A stretch of DNA of 27,569 nucleotides, from positions 1 to 27,569 of IMG/VR virus record IMGVR_UViG_3300024348_000195. One strand, written 5' to 3'. The first letter of the stretch is position 1, and each line of letters starts with the position of its first letter. Positions 1-7,326 of the stretch are shown here, piece by piece. The notes under the pieces were generated by a model. It was not told where the DNA came from. It saw nothing but the letters and a program-made list of their open reading frames with translations, and did no database searches. The position numbers and the translations under genes are program-made. This stretch comes from a virus.

Positions 1-5
1 CAAAG

Positions 6-34
6 TTGCTAAAAAGTAGTATATAGGCTATAAT
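6..34 (+). promoter_or_regulatory. Sigma70-like promoter for the endolysin
   Basis: TTGCTA at 6-11, a 17-base spacer, then a perfect TATAAT at 29-34. Transcription should start near 41, giving a leader of about 50 bases before the endolysin start at 91. Unlike many promoters in this window, this one keeps a leader with a Shine-Dalgarno sequence (AGGAGA, about 80-85). Confidence 0.7.
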
Positions 35-90
35 TATATAAGAGACCTAGGCATGTCTTTAAACTGCCCCTTAATATTAGGAGATAAAAA

Positions 91-741
91 ATGGCAGCAA
101 AGGGTAGTCTAGAAGCAATCATTGAGGTTGCAAAGAAAGAAGTGGGCACAATTGAAGGCCCTAAAGATAATGAAACAAAATACGGCGCATGGATGAAGGT
201 AAACTTCCAACCATGGTGCCAGTCATTTGTTTCTTGGTGTGCAATGACGGCAGGGGTTGCAAAGTTTCCAAAGTCTGCATCAACAGTAGCAGCATCAGAT
301 CAGTTTAAAAAAGAAGGCCGTTGGTCAGATGCACGTAATGATGATCCACAAGCAGGAGACTGGATTTATTTTGATTTTCCAGATGACGGTGTAAATCGTA
401 TTTCACATGTTGGTCTTTGCATTAAGAACAATGGAGATGGAACTATCCAAGTTATTGAAGGAAATACTTCAGGGACTGCAAAAGGAGATCAGCGCAATGG
501 TGGAATGTGTGTTGAAAAGACTCGTGGCTATGTAAAGAACAATAAGAAAAAGTTAGTTAACGCTGTTGTTGGTTGGGGTCGTCCAGTTTATACTGGAGAA
601 GAAAATGCTCCACTACTAAACAAGTTAGCAGCAACGCCCGCTACAGTTAAGGCTACTTTGGCAGATTCTGTAAAGCAGGCTGAAAAACCTACTGCAAAGA
701 AGTTATCTGGTGGCGGAGGGAAAGGTCCTGTGGCCCTATAA
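91..741 (+). CDS. Endolysin with CHAP-type (NlpC/P60-like) cysteine peptidase/amidase domain
   Basis: Predicted to cut host peptidoglycan at the end of infection. The 216-residue protein has the CHAP layout: the catalytic cysteine in PWCQSF (C43), a histidine in ISHVGL (H106), and IEGN (E123/N125) as the likely third polar position. The domain fills roughly residues 5-165. The tail (about 170-216) is Ala/Lys-rich and ends in a glycine run; it may act as a linker or wall-binding tail, but no known binding repeat is seen. There is no signal peptide, so release should depend on a holin, and one lies at 11469-11744. The start has a good AGGAGA site. Amidase or endopeptidase activity cannot be decided by eye. 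Confidence 0.85.
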   Translation: MAAKGSLEAIIEVAKKEVGTIEGPKDNETKYGAWMKVNFQPWCQSFVSWCAMTAGVAKFPKSASTVAASDQFKKEGRWSDARNDDPQAGDWIYFDFPDDGVNRISHVGLCIKNNGDGTIQVIEGNTSGTAKGDQRNGGMCVEKTRGYVKNNKKKLVNAVVGWGRPVYTGEENAPLLNKLAATPATVKATLADSVKQAEKPTAKKLSGGGGKGPVAL

Positions 742-809
742 TGAAGTTAAACAAGAAAAGCATATACAGGTCTTTGTCGTGGCAATTAGTTCAAATAGGT
801 AAGGGGTAA
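741..809 (+). CDS. Possible 22-residue peptide
   Basis: A short frame whose ATG overlaps the endolysin stop by one base (TAATG) and which ends five bases before the next gene. The peptide is basic, and its YRSLSWQLV stretch faintly resembles the N-terminus of DUF2061 proteins such as the one at 4073-4276. It may be a translational coupler, a gene remnant, or nothing. Confidence 0.25.
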   Translation: MKLNKKSIYRSLSWQLVQIGKG

Positions 810-813
810 TATA

Positions 814-1443
814 ATGTTTATTGGTAATGACGCAATTAGTCCAACAAATATAATTGGCGGATGCATTGGTGAATATAAAAATCTTTGGGACTTAGATAAA
901 ATTAATCAATACATCAATAGTGTTGAAGGTATAGTTAAAGATAAAAATTCAGAAATTATTTTTAAAAAAGCAGTGGTAATGGATGAGTTAAATGGAATTG
1001 AAAATAATACAACTAATAGAACAAATTATGATCTTTCTTTAACAGAACAAGCATTTAAAAATAAAAATTTAAAAGATATAAATAATGATTTTTATTTAAC
1101 ATTAAATTCCGCTGTAAATAATTTTCAAGAAATTTTTGGAATTGAAGGTTCTTTGTTTTTTGTTGAGCCATTTAACCTATTAAGGTATCAAGGTGGACAA
1201 CACTATGATGCTCACTATGATGGTTCAACAGCAGAAAAAAGATCTGTTTCTGCAATTTTTTATATGAATGATAATTATGAAGGTGGAGAACTTGAATTTG
1301 TCAACTATGGAATAAAAATTAAACCAAGTGCGGGATCAATGTATTTATTTCCATCAAACTGGGCATATAGACATATTGCTCATCCAGTAACATCTGGAAC
1401 TAAATATGCAATAGTTACATGGTTACACGATAGATTACAATAA
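814..1443 (+). CDS. Prolyl-4-hydroxylase-like 2-oxoglutarate/Fe(II) oxygenase
   Basis: Predicted to hydroxylate a peptidyl residue, most likely proline, using 2-oxoglutarate, O2 and Fe(II). The catalytic core lies in residues 118-205. YQGGQHYDAHYDG carries the iron ligands H134 and D136, YEGGELEF follows, and RHIAHPVTSGTKYAIVTW supplies the distal iron ligand H187 and the 2-oxoglutarate-binding lysine K197. The spacing and the PVTSGTKY string are typical of the P4H alpha family, and 209 residues suits a single-domain microbial P4H. The N-terminal 110 residues are less conserved and may choose the substrate. It is one of two oxygenases of different families here (see 2448-3017). A GT60-like enzyme at 9924-10844 could act on hydroxyproline. 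The real substrate is unknown. Confidence 0.88.
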   Translation: MFIGNDAISPTNIIGGCIGEYKNLWDLDKINQYINSVEGIVKDKNSEIIFKKAVVMDELNGIENNTTNRTNYDLSLTEQAFKNKNLKDINNDFYLTLNSAVNNFQEIFGIEGSLFFVEPFNLLRYQGGQHYDAHYDGSTAEKRSVSAIFYMNDNYEGGELEFVNYGIKIKPSAGSMYLFPSNWAYRHIAHPVTSGTKYAIVTWLHDRLQ

Positions 1444-1616
1444 TGCCAACATATGATTATCAATGTAGTGTTTGTTCTATTTCTATTGAATTCAAAAGAG
1501 AATTTGGTGAAGATAGAGAACCTTCTTGCTGTAGTCAAACAATGACAAGACAATGGTCTGCTCCTACCGCTATATTTAACGGTAATGGATTTTACTCAAC
1601 CGACAACAGAAAGTAG
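1443..1616 (+). CDS. FmdB-like small zinc-ribbon protein
   Basis: 57 residues; its ATG overlaps the stop of the hydroxylase gene by one base. It starts MPTYDYQC and has CSVC (8-11), then a CC pair (29-30), and ends in the GNGFYSTD string common to FmdB-type zinc-ribbon proteins of phages and actinobacteria. The family was named as a putative regulator, but its role in phages is unknown. The pattern is clear, the function is not. Confidence 0.72.
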   Translation: MPTYDYQCSVCSISIEFKREFGEDREPSCCSQTMTRQWSAPTAIFNGNGFYSTDNRK

Positions 1617-1625
1617 CAGTATAAT

Positions 1626-1856
1626 ATGAATATGACAATTACAGAAGATGTTGCAGAAAAAGAATGGTTATTAAAAGCAACAGATCGTTGTGATTCTTGT
1701 GCATCAGAAGCACTTGTAAAAGTAACTGGAATATCTGGAGATCTGATGTTTTGTGGTCATCATTACAACAAAATAATGGATAATCCTGAAGGATATAAAA
1801 AAATGATGTCATTTGCAATTACAGTTGTTGATGAACGAGAAAAACTAATTAATTAA
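1626..1856 (+). CDS. DUF7455-like small zinc-binding protein
   Basis: 76 residues. The pattern TDRCDSCASEALVKV, then GDLMFCGHHYNK, matches a small actinobacterial zinc-knuckle family that I recall as DUF7455 (CxxC followed by CxHH). There is no clear ribosome site. TATAAT ends directly before the ATG but is too close to serve as its promoter. It sits between the zinc-ribbon and sulfotransferase genes. Function unknown; restriction to actinobacteria and their phages would support the host guess. Confidence 0.6.
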   Translation: MNMTITEDVAEKEWLLKATDRCDSCASEALVKVTGISGDLMFCGHHYNKIMDNPEGYKKMMSFAITVVDEREKLIN

Positions 1857-1861
1857 TTAAA

Positions 1862-2455
1862 ATGTTAATTAATGAAAATAACTACTCTAATGTTTTATTT
1901 ATTCATATTCCAAAGACTGCTGGAACATCTATATTTAATTTTATTTACAACAAAGGCTTAGATCCATGGAATAGGACTTTTCCAAGAAGTCATGAATCTT
2001 ACATTTCTTTAAAAAATAATAACATAATAGATAGTAATGTTTTTTCATTTTCTGTTGTAAGAAATCCATATACAAGAACATATAGTTGTTTTCACCAATT
2101 TAATAAAACAAATAAAACAGACATATCTTTTATTAAATACCTAAAAAATATTAAAAATAATGAAATTTCTTTAAGGACACCATTATTACATCTACCTCAA
2201 TCACATTATATTGTTGATGAGTTAGACAATATAGCGGTTAAAAAAATATATAGATTTGAAAACTTAAAAGAATTTGAGTTTGATTTTACGTGTAATCTAA
2301 GGTTTGACAATATTGGAAACTATATGGTAGACTTATATAATAAAGATTATACAGGTGAGGCAATAGAACTGACTCAAACATTATACGATTCAGATTTTCT
2401 TCGCTTTAAATATTCTAAAAATTTTGACTATTCAATTGGAGTTGCTCATGACTAA
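1862..2455 (+). CDS. Sulfotransferase family protein
   Basis: Predicted to move a sulfuryl group from PAPS to a hydroxyl or amine on a glycan or peptide. Both PAPS-binding signatures are present: the 5'-phosphosulfate loop IPKTAGTS (16-23) and the 3'-phosphate site VVRNPYTRTYS (65-75). The IPKTAGT form is typical of the Sulfotransfer_2 group, which acts mostly on carbohydrates. The protein has 197 residues and no membrane anchor, as expected for a cytoplasmic bacterial or phage enzyme. It is very AT-rich compared with the gene at 3019. The APS kinase two genes downstream could supply PAPS. A second sulfotransferase lies at 17825-18373. The acceptor is unknown. Confidence 0.85.
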   Translation: MLINENNYSNVLFIHIPKTAGTSIFNFIYNKGLDPWNRTFPRSHESYISLKNNNIIDSNVFSFSVVRNPYTRTYSCFHQFNKTNKTDISFIKYLKNIKNNEISLRTPLLHLPQSHYIVDELDNIAVKKIYRFENLKEFEFDFTCNLRFDNIGNYMVDLYNKDYTGEAIELTQTLYDSDFLRFKYSKNFDYSIGVAHD

Positions 2456-3017
2456 AATATTAGAAGACTTTAATTTTAAAAATCATGGCAATTATGATAT
2501 AGATAATATAAAAAATATTATAGTTAAACTTTCAAATGAGTGGTTTGTTAATACTTCAAGACAAGATACATATGATACACATAAAAATACAATTTCATAT
2601 TTTATGTATCAAACAGACTTAAATTGGAAAAATGGAGAAACTTTTCTAGTTAATGCTAAAGCAGAAGATAAAAAACTTTTAGAACTAATTGAGCCAATAA
2701 TTAAAGATTTAGAAATAATTCATAATGGAGTAAGAGGAAATGTTCTTTTTATAAAATTAGTAGCAGGAACAGACATTGCTCCACACCATGATGGTGGAAA
2801 CTATTTAGACTGTACTAGAAGGCACCATGTTCCAATTATAACTTCTGATAAAACATTTTTTAGTGTTGGTTTAGAAAAAATTAATATGGCAACAGGAGAG
2901 TGTTGGGAAATTAACAATACAAGACTTCATTCAGTAGAAAATAATAGTGATATAGATAGAGTTCATTTACTTATTGACATTATGCCAAATAAATATTTAG
3001 AAAAGAAAAACAATTAA
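2448..3017 (+). CDS. Aspartyl/asparaginyl beta-hydroxylase-like Fe(II)/2OG oxygenase
   Basis: The ATG at 2448 was chosen over an upstream TTG because GGAG (2438-2441) sits six bases before it and it overlaps the sulfotransferase stop. The 189-residue protein shows the Asp/Asn hydroxylase pattern: APHHDGG with iron ligands H113 and D115, RRHHVPIITSD (124-134), GECWEINNTRLHSVEN with distal H161, and DRVHLLIDI with the probable 2OG-binding R171. The family hydroxylates Asp/Asn residues in proteins, or free amino acids and lipids in some bacteria. It is clearly a different fold branch from the P4H-like enzyme at 814. The substrate cannot be inferred. Confidence 0.8.
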   Translation: MTKILEDFNFKNHGNYDIDNIKNIIVKLSNEWFVNTSRQDTYDTHKNTISYFMYQTDLNWKNGETFLVNAKAEDKKLLELIEPIIKDLEIIHNGVRGNVLFIKLVAGTDIAPHHDGGNYLDCTRRHHVPIITSDKTFFSVGLEKINMATGECWEINNTRLHSVENNSDIDRVHLLIDIMPNKYLEKKNN

Positions 3018-3018
3018 A

Positions 3019-3780
3019 ATGATTATTCAAATTATGGGGCTACCAGGTTCTGGCAAAACAAAATTAGCAAATTCACTAAAAGAACGCATTAACGCTATTC
3101 ATCTTAATGCAGATGAGGTTCGTGCAACAGTCAATTCAGATCTAGGGTTTGCTCCAGAAGATAGACTTGAGCAGGCCCGTCGTATGGGTGAGATGGCAAG
3201 ACTTATCTCTAAGCAAGGAGTTGCTCCAGTCATTGTTGATTTTGTGTGTCCAACAGACTTAACTCGTGTAGCATTTGGTAAGCCAGATATTTTAGTATTT
3301 ATGGATACAATTGCAGAAGGTCGCTTTGAAGACACAAATAAAATGTTTGAACGACCAACAGAGTTTGATGTATCATTTATTAGCCACAACTTAGATGCAG
3401 AAGCAAAGGCATCTCACATCATTGATAAGTTTAGTCTTCATGATTGGTCTGCACCTACAACTCTTATGCTGGGTAGGTACCAGCCCTGGCACGAGGGCCA
3501 CCACGCCCTTTACAGGGAGGCTGGCAAGAGAACTGACCAAGTACTTCTTGGAGTCCGTAATACCTACAATACAAGCGAAAAGGATCCTCTTAAGTTTGAT
3601 CAGGTAAAAGAATACATTGCTAAAGATGAGTTTATGGACGGGGCATTAGTACTAAGACTACCTAACATTACCAACATTGTATATGGTCGTGATGTAGGAT
3701 ATAAGATTGAGCAAGTAGATTTGGGGGCAGACATTCATGCTATTTCTGCAACTCAAAAGCGAAAAGATCTTGGCATATGA
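3019..3780 (+). CDS. APS kinase (CysC-like) fused to an HxGH nucleotidyltransferase domain
   Basis: Residues 1-140 are APS kinase-like: a P-loop GLPGSGKT (7-14), LNADEVR in place of the usual DGDNVR, then NSDLGFAPEDR and the RRMGEMARL helix typical of CysC. This half should make PAPS from APS and ATP. Residues 147-253 form a small nucleotidyltransferase with GRYQPWHEGH (152-161, HxGH), IVYGRDVGY (220-228) and ISATQKR (242-248). The last two recall the GRD and SGTxxR motifs of ATP sulfurylase, but the domain is only about 105 residues and HxGH is also general to NMN and cytidylyl transferases. A compact bifunctional PAPS synthase is possible, not shown. About 3471-3540, coding the HxGH motif, is unusually GC-rich. 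Confidence 0.82.
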   Translation: MIIQIMGLPGSGKTKLANSLKERINAIHLNADEVRATVNSDLGFAPEDRLEQARRMGEMARLISKQGVAPVIVDFVCPTDLTRVAFGKPDILVFMDTIAEGRFEDTNKMFERPTEFDVSFISHNLDAEAKASHIIDKFSLHDWSAPTTLMLGRYQPWHEGHHALYREAGKRTDQVLLGVRNTYNTSEKDPLKFDQVKEYIAKDEFMDGALVLRLPNITNIVYGRDVGYKIEQVDLGADIHAISATQKRKDLGI

Positions 3781-4076
3781 ATAAGTTAACCTACGTATGG
3801 AAAATTGCTAAAGACAGATGGATGCGTCCATATGATGAAATTATTTTGCGTTTTAATACAAAAGCAAAAGAAGGCGATTCATTGGTATGGAGAGTATATG
3901 TAAATGGTGTTGAACACCTTGCTAGTGGGTTTGAAGTTCATGGATACATGTATGATCAAATTTCATATGAGGCAGAAGTTAAAAAATTTAATGTTGGATG
4001 TAAGGGAAGAGTTCGCTGGGATGGAACTAAAGCGGTAATTATTACAGCAAGAAAGCAACCAGAGGCAGCATTTTGA
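3777..4076 (+). CDS. Conserved-looking hypothetical protein
   Basis: 99 residues, starting in an ATGA overlap with the APS kinase gene, so probably co-translated. It has no membrane segment and no cysteine pair. The middle is rich in aromatic and beta-forming residues (VWRVYVNGVEHL, ASGFEVHGYMYDQ), suggesting a small beta-sheet protein. I do not recognise the family. Confidence 0.6.
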   Translation: MNKLTYVWKIAKDRWMRPYDEIILRFNTKAKEGDSLVWRVYVNGVEHLASGFEVHGYMYDQISYEAEVKKFNVGCKGRVRWDGTKAVIITARKQPEAAF

Positions 4077-4276
4077 AAGTAACAAAAGCAAGATCGCTTG
4101 TTAAGGCATTAAGTTATAGAGTTTGGGGTACATTATCATCATTTGTTGTTGCCTATGTACTTACCAAAAACGCTACACTTTCAGGGGCAATTGCCTTCTG
4201 GGAAACGGTAGTTAAAGTATTTATCTACTATGCTCATGAGCGTGGATGGAACTATATACAATGGGGGAGAAAATAA
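4073..4276 (+). CDS. DUF2061 small membrane protein
   Basis: 67 residues from a TTG start that overlaps the preceding stop by four bases. The pattern RSLVKALSYRVWGTLSSF, then a hydrophobic stretch (about 22-50) and YYAHERGWNYIQWG, matches DUF2061, a family of two-helix membrane proteins of unknown role with a conserved HER motif. Two transmembrane helices are likely. Its position right after a sulfate-activating gene may be meaningful; a survey of DUF2061 neighbours would tell. Confidence 0.8.
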   Translation: MKVTKARSLVKALSYRVWGTLSSFVVAYVLTKNATLSGAIAFWETVVKVFIYYAHERGWNYIQWGRK

Positions 4277-4683
4277 TGTATGAATACTATGTAAGAAAAG
4301 TAGAGAACGTAGTAGATGGAGATACCATTGACGTTCTTATTGATTTAGGGTTTGATATTATATTTGGATCCCGTGTGAGATTGGCTGGTATTGATACCCC
4401 AGAGTCTCGCACAAAGGATCTTGCTGAGAAGGCTCTTGGTCTTGAAGCAAAGGAGTACCTAAAGAAATCTCTTAAAGATGCTAAGTCTGTTGTAATTAAG
4501 ACTGAAAAGATGGATTCATCTGAAAAGTATGGTCGCATTTTAGGCTGGGTATATGTAGATGGCAACACAGTATCTATTAATGACATGATGATAAATGATG
4601 GTTATGCCTGGGGATATCTTGGAGATACTAAAGTTAAAGATTTTGCAGCACTCAAAAAGGCTAGACTAAAATCAGGTAAGTAA
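4276..4683 (+). CDS. Staphylococcal-nuclease-like (thermonuclease) endonuclease
   Basis: The start at 4276 is chosen for its GGGGGAGA site (4263-4270) and one-base overlap with the DUF2061 stop. The 135-residue protein carries the SNase active-site set: VDGDTIDV (Ca-binding D16 region), RLAGIDTPE (R35, D40, E43) and KYGRILGWV (R87). The family cuts DNA and RNA with calcium and gives 3'-phosphates. There is no signal peptide, so it probably works in the cytoplasm, for example in host DNA breakdown. All key residues are present. Confidence 0.88.
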   Translation: MYEYYVRKVENVVDGDTIDVLIDLGFDIIFGSRVRLAGIDTPESRTKDLAEKALGLEAKEYLKKSLKDAKSVVIKTEKMDSSEKYGRILGWVYVDGNTVSINDMMINDGYAWGYLGDTKVKDFAALKKARLKSGK

Positions 4684-4907
4684 TGAATGCAAAAAGTCAA
4701 GCACTTCTTGAACATTTAATTATGCAAGGTGCAATTGAGATGGCTGGCATTGATGCTAATGGAGAAATGACTTATGCAATTACAGATAAGTTACAAGAAG
4801 TTCATCCAGAACTATATATGGAACTCAAAAGTGAGTTTGAATATAATATGTTTGAGATGATTCAGGCTGGTCCAAAAATTATGACTTGGAAGATTAGGAC
4901 AAACTAA
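4683..4907 (+). CDS. Small protein, shorter member of a duplicated pair around thioredoxin
   Basis: 74 residues, one-base overlap with the nuclease stop. Residues 8-48 (LLEHLIMQGAIEMAGIDANG, then a KLQEVHPELY motif) align well with residues 8-49 of the protein at 5152-5481 (LINNLILQGALEVAGLDSET, then KLQEVMPDMY). The two flank a thioredoxin gene, which suggests a local duplication. Mostly helical and acidic; function unknown. Confidence 0.65.
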   Translation: MNAKSQALLEHLIMQGAIEMAGIDANGEMTYAITDKLQEVHPELYMELKSEFEYNMFEMIQAGPKIMTWKIRTN

Positions 4908-5159
4908 ATGAATACTATTTTATATTTTACAGCAGACTGGTGTAATCCTTGTCAAAGAACAAAACCCTTTGCTGAAGAGTTAATCCGTGACGGGGCTAAT
5001 ATTAAGTTTATTGATGCAGATTCAGAAATAGAGATGGTCAAGAATTTTAAAATTATGTCAGTTCCTACCTATGTTGTTTTAAAAGATGGACAAGAAGTTC
5101 ATCGTGCTAATGGTGCAAAGACAAAAGAACAGTTACAAGGATTGATTAATTATGAGTAG
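4908..5159 (+). CDS. Thioredoxin/glutaredoxin-like protein
   Basis: 83 residues, a compact thioredoxin fold: ILYFTADWCNPCQRTKP holds the redox motif C12-N-P-C15, followed by the beta strand IKFIDAD and the cis-proline in IMSVPTYVVLKDG (P53). The CNPC motif differs from the classical CGPC, which shifts redox potential. Phage thioredoxins often support ribonucleotide reductase or reduce active-site cysteines; no partner is seen here. It starts directly after the preceding stop and overlaps the next gene by eight bases. Confidence 0.85.
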   Translation: MNTILYFTADWCNPCQRTKPFAEELIRDGANIKFIDADSEIEMVKNFKIMSVPTYVVLKDGQEVHRANGAKTKEQLQGLINYE

Positions 5160-5481
5160 CAATGAAGATGATCTAATAAATAATTTAATTCTTCAAGGGG
5201 CTTTAGAGGTTGCTGGATTAGACTCTGAAACTGGAGAGTTCTTATATGCTGTAACCCCTAAACTGCAAGAGGTTATGCCAGATATGTATGAGGACCATCT
5301 TAAGGTGGTAAATAAAGACCTATTAAATTTATGGGAAAAGGGATACCTAGATATTGATTTTTTTTTAACAGATCCAATAGTTACTATATCTGAAAAGGGT
5401 CTGGACAAAAATGAGGTCTCTAAACTTACTAAGCCAGAAATCTGGGCATTAGAAGAAGTCAAAAGACTACTAAAGAACTAA
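5152..5481 (+). CDS. Longer paralogue of the 4683-4907 protein
   Basis: 109 residues, overlapping the thioredoxin gene by eight bases. The N-terminal half is related to the protein at 4683-4907 (see there), while the C-terminal half adds a region (VTISEKGLDKNEV, then a basic helix) that looks like a small winged or helical tail. No enzymatic motif. An adaptor or virion role is possible, but nothing in the sequence shows it. Confidence 0.65.
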   Translation: MSSNEDDLINNLILQGALEVAGLDSETGEFLYAVTPKLQEVMPDMYEDHLKVVNKDLLNLWEKGYLDIDFFLTDPIVTISEKGLDKNEVSKLTKPEIWALEEVKRLLKN

Positions 5482-5485
5482 AATC

Positions 5486-5494
5486 TGATATAAT
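5486..5494 (+). promoter_or_regulatory. Extended -10 promoter
   Basis: TGA directly before TATAAT (5489-5494) makes an extended -10 element in the 38-base gap before the next gene. No good -35 is seen. A strong AGGAGG (5508-5513) precedes the ATG at 5520, so the short transcript leader would hold a ribosome site. Confidence 0.55.
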
Positions 5495-5519
5495 GAATAT
5501 CTAAAGTAGGAGGATTGCT

Positions 5520-6146
5520 ATGCCAGTAGGGAAGCCAGTAGGAGAATATAAGGTTATTACAAGCCTAGAAAAGTCAATGCCTGTAGAAGGTGATTTTGTT
5601 ATTACAACAGGAGAAGATGAAACATATGTTGGAATTATTCAATATGTGATGGTGGATGGCATGTTTGGAATAGAATACTCTGACTATTCATTAAAAGCCT
5701 CAACAGAAGAGCCAGTAGTCCTAGTCCGTATTCTTGAATTTGAGGAAGACTATGGTTGGGATGAAACTGAATATTTAATTGGTGTAAAGGCCTCTATGGT
5801 AACAAAAATTGAACCATTATTTATTCCAGATCTTCAAAATAATAATTCTATGAATTCAGATGTTGCTATGGCAATGTACGATTCATCAATTGGCAAGGCA
5901 AAAAAGCCTAACTATGCAGATATAATTAAGCCCAGTTCAGGTGGATCAAAACCATCTAATCCAAAACTTTATGCAAGAGTTGTTCAAGCAGCAAAAGATA
6001 AGTTTGATGTATATCCTTCTGCAGTTGCAAATTCTTGGGTAGTACAAGAATATAAAAGACGTGGTGGAACATACAAGTCTGATCAAGCATCTACAACAAA
6101 AAGTATTTGGGATGGATCGTTTGATCCAAAAGGTTTAATCAAATAA
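5520..6146 (+). CDS. Phage protein with C-terminal YPSAxANxWVVxEYKRRGG domain
   Basis: 208 residues with its own promoter and a perfect AGGAGG site. The first 110 residues are acidic and strand-rich. A Ser/Gly/Pro linker (about 138-150) leads to a basic C-terminal domain (150-195: LYARVVQAAKDKF, then VYPSAVANSWVVQEYKRRGG). I know this C-terminal pattern from many phage and giant-virus proteins of unknown role. DNA or RNA binding is plausible from its charge but not shown. Confidence 0.7.
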   Translation: MPVGKPVGEYKVITSLEKSMPVEGDFVITTGEDETYVGIIQYVMVDGMFGIEYSDYSLKASTEEPVVLVRILEFEEDYGWDETEYLIGVKASMVTKIEPLFIPDLQNNNSMNSDVAMAMYDSSIGKAKKPNYADIIKPSSGGSKPSNPKLYARVVQAAKDKFDVYPSAVANSWVVQEYKRRGGTYKSDQASTTKSIWDGSFDPKGLIK

Positions 6147-6280
6147 TGCCAAAGAAAAAAGCACAATCATTTAATGCAACACAAATTAAGGACGGAAAGA
6201 TTGTACGCATGAATAAAAACGGTACAGTTAAATCTATTCTTGGTCCATATGAAGTTAAGCATCCAAAGAAAGATAAGTAA
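6146..6280 (+). CDS. Small basic protein (44 residues)
   Basis: The ATG and stop each overlap their neighbours by one base (TAATG), which supports real translation. Very lysine-rich (MPKKKAQSF; HPKKDK at the end), with a central KDGKIVRMNKNGTV that looks like a beta hairpin. Function unknown. Confidence 0.6.
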   Translation: MPKKKAQSFNATQIKDGKIVRMNKNGTVKSILGPYEVKHPKKDK

Positions 6281-6648
6281 TGGCAGATACATACTCTCCT
6301 AACGATGGCATGAAGTCTGCAGCACGACGTGCTTTAAAGTATAAAGAAGATGGCAAAGCAACAGGTGCTGGTACTCCAGTAGGCTGGGGCAGGGCAACAG
6401 ATATTGTAAATGGTACACCTATGTCTCTTGATACTGTTAAGAGAATGTTTTCTTTCTTTTCACGTCACGAAGTGGATAAAAAAGGAAAAGATTTTGATAA
6501 CTCAGAAAACCCATCTAATGGCAAGATTATGTGGTTAGCCTGGGGTGGAGATGCAGGGTTTGCTTGGAGTCGTGCTATAGTTGAGCGTGAAAAAAATAAA
6601 ACAGAAAAATTATGGATAGGAAGTCCATTTAGTTTAAGGGGGAAATAA
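6280..6648 (+). CDS. Phage protein with SLDTVKRMxSFFxRHEVDKKG motif
   Basis: 122 residues. GMKSAARRALKYKEDGK, then GWGRATDIVNGTPMSLDT, VKRMFSFFSRHEVDKKG and GKIMWLAWGGDAGFAW follow a pattern common in phage genomes, alone or as a domain of larger head proteins. The family name and role are not known to me. It is helical and basic at the front. The downstream gene uses an AAGGGGG site inside this gene's 3' end, so the two are coupled. Confidence 0.72.
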   Translation: MADTYSPNDGMKSAARRALKYKEDGKATGAGTPVGWGRATDIVNGTPMSLDTVKRMFSFFSRHEVDKKGKDFDNSENPSNGKIMWLAWGGDAGFAWSRAIVEREKNKTEKLWIGSPFSLRGK

Positions 6649-6650
6649 GT

Positions 6651-6908
6651 ATGGAACAACTGACTGTTGCAGAATATAACCAATTACTTAGTTATTATAA
6701 GAATAAAGTATTAGAACTTGAGTTTAATTATCTTTTGCTTCAAATTGAAAGTAAAAGATCAATAGACAAAAAAAATAAAGATTTAGATGATGAAATTGCG
6801 GTTTATAGAAAGGCTATAGATGATGAAAGATTGGCATTTTTAGAAATTCATAAAAAAGAATTAGAAAAAAATAAATTAAAAAAGAAAACAATTCCAACAA
6901 AGAAATAA
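6651..6908 (+). CDS. Coiled-coil protein
   Basis: 85 residues, almost entirely helical with heptad spacing of Leu/Ile, and a lysine-rich end (KKELEKNKLKKK). No cysteines and no membrane segment. Probably forms a coiled-coil oligomer. A GGGGGA ribosome site precedes the ATG. Function unknown. Confidence 0.65.
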   Translation: MEQLTVAEYNQLLSYYKNKVLELEFNYLLLQIESKRSIDKKNKDLDDEIAVYRKAIDDERLAFLEIHKKELEKNKLKKKTIPTKK

Positions 6909-6909
6909 A

Positions 6910-7326
6910 ATGAATTATCTTATTGTTTTCTTGACAACCATAGCCTTTTGCGCTATAATTATAATAATAAATAAAAAAAGAAATAAATCTTTTAGTAAGG
7001 TATTATATCGTCAAAGCGATATGCATAATATATTAAAAGATATTTTCTTTAAAGATATTTTTGATGATAAAGTTATTACTTCTCAATCTAAGATTTGGAA
7101 AGAGAAGCAAACAACTAGGGTTGTCATAATAAATGAAAAAGCATATTGGGTGTCAAATAACATGTTTTATGTTGGAGATACGGTGGATGGAAAAGTTAGG
7201 CCAGAAACTGGCAAGCCTTTAGACACAACCAAGATGTCAAAAAAAGAAGTAGATAAAATGTTATTCATCCTGGATAACTTAAAGAATGGGAAACTAAATG
7301 ATAGTGGCAGTGCAGGGAACCAGTGA
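6910..7326 (+). CDS. Single-span membrane protein
   Basis: 138 residues: an N-terminal transmembrane helix (about 3-21, with an unbroken isoleucine run), then a basic KKKR stop-transfer and a cytoplasmic domain of about 110 residues with no known motif. N-terminal membrane anchors like this are common in phage accessory proteins. A perfect consensus promoter (6931-6959) lies inside its first codons. Confidence 0.62.
   Translation: MNYLIVFLTTIAFCAIIIIINKKRNKSFSKVLYRQSDMHNILKDIFFKDIFDDKVITSQSKIWKEKQTTRVVIINEKAYWVSNNMFYVGDTVDGKVRPETGKPLDTTKMSKKEVDKMLFILDNLKNGKLNDSGSAGNQ
6931..6959 (+). promoter_or_regulatory. Perfect consensus promoter inside a coding region
   Basis: TTGACA (6931-6936), 17 bases, TATAAT (6954-6959), within the membrane-helix codons of the 6910-7326 gene. 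It could drive the genes from 7298 on, including WhiB and the halogenase. The codons needed (LTT, AII) could produce it by chance. Confidence 0.5.

Noticed and set aside
810-815. TATAAT before the hydroxylase gene
   Set aside because: It overlaps the ATG itself, so transcription would start inside the gene. The same holds for TATAAT at 1620-1625.
4287-4586. A 99-codon frame opposite the thermonuclease gene
   Set aside because: It lies antisense to an intact gene with all active-site residues; no ribosome site and no recognisable motif.
5193-5462. An 89-codon frame opposite the 5152-5481 gene
   Set aside because: Antisense shadow of a gene that has a paralogue in frame; no signals of its own.
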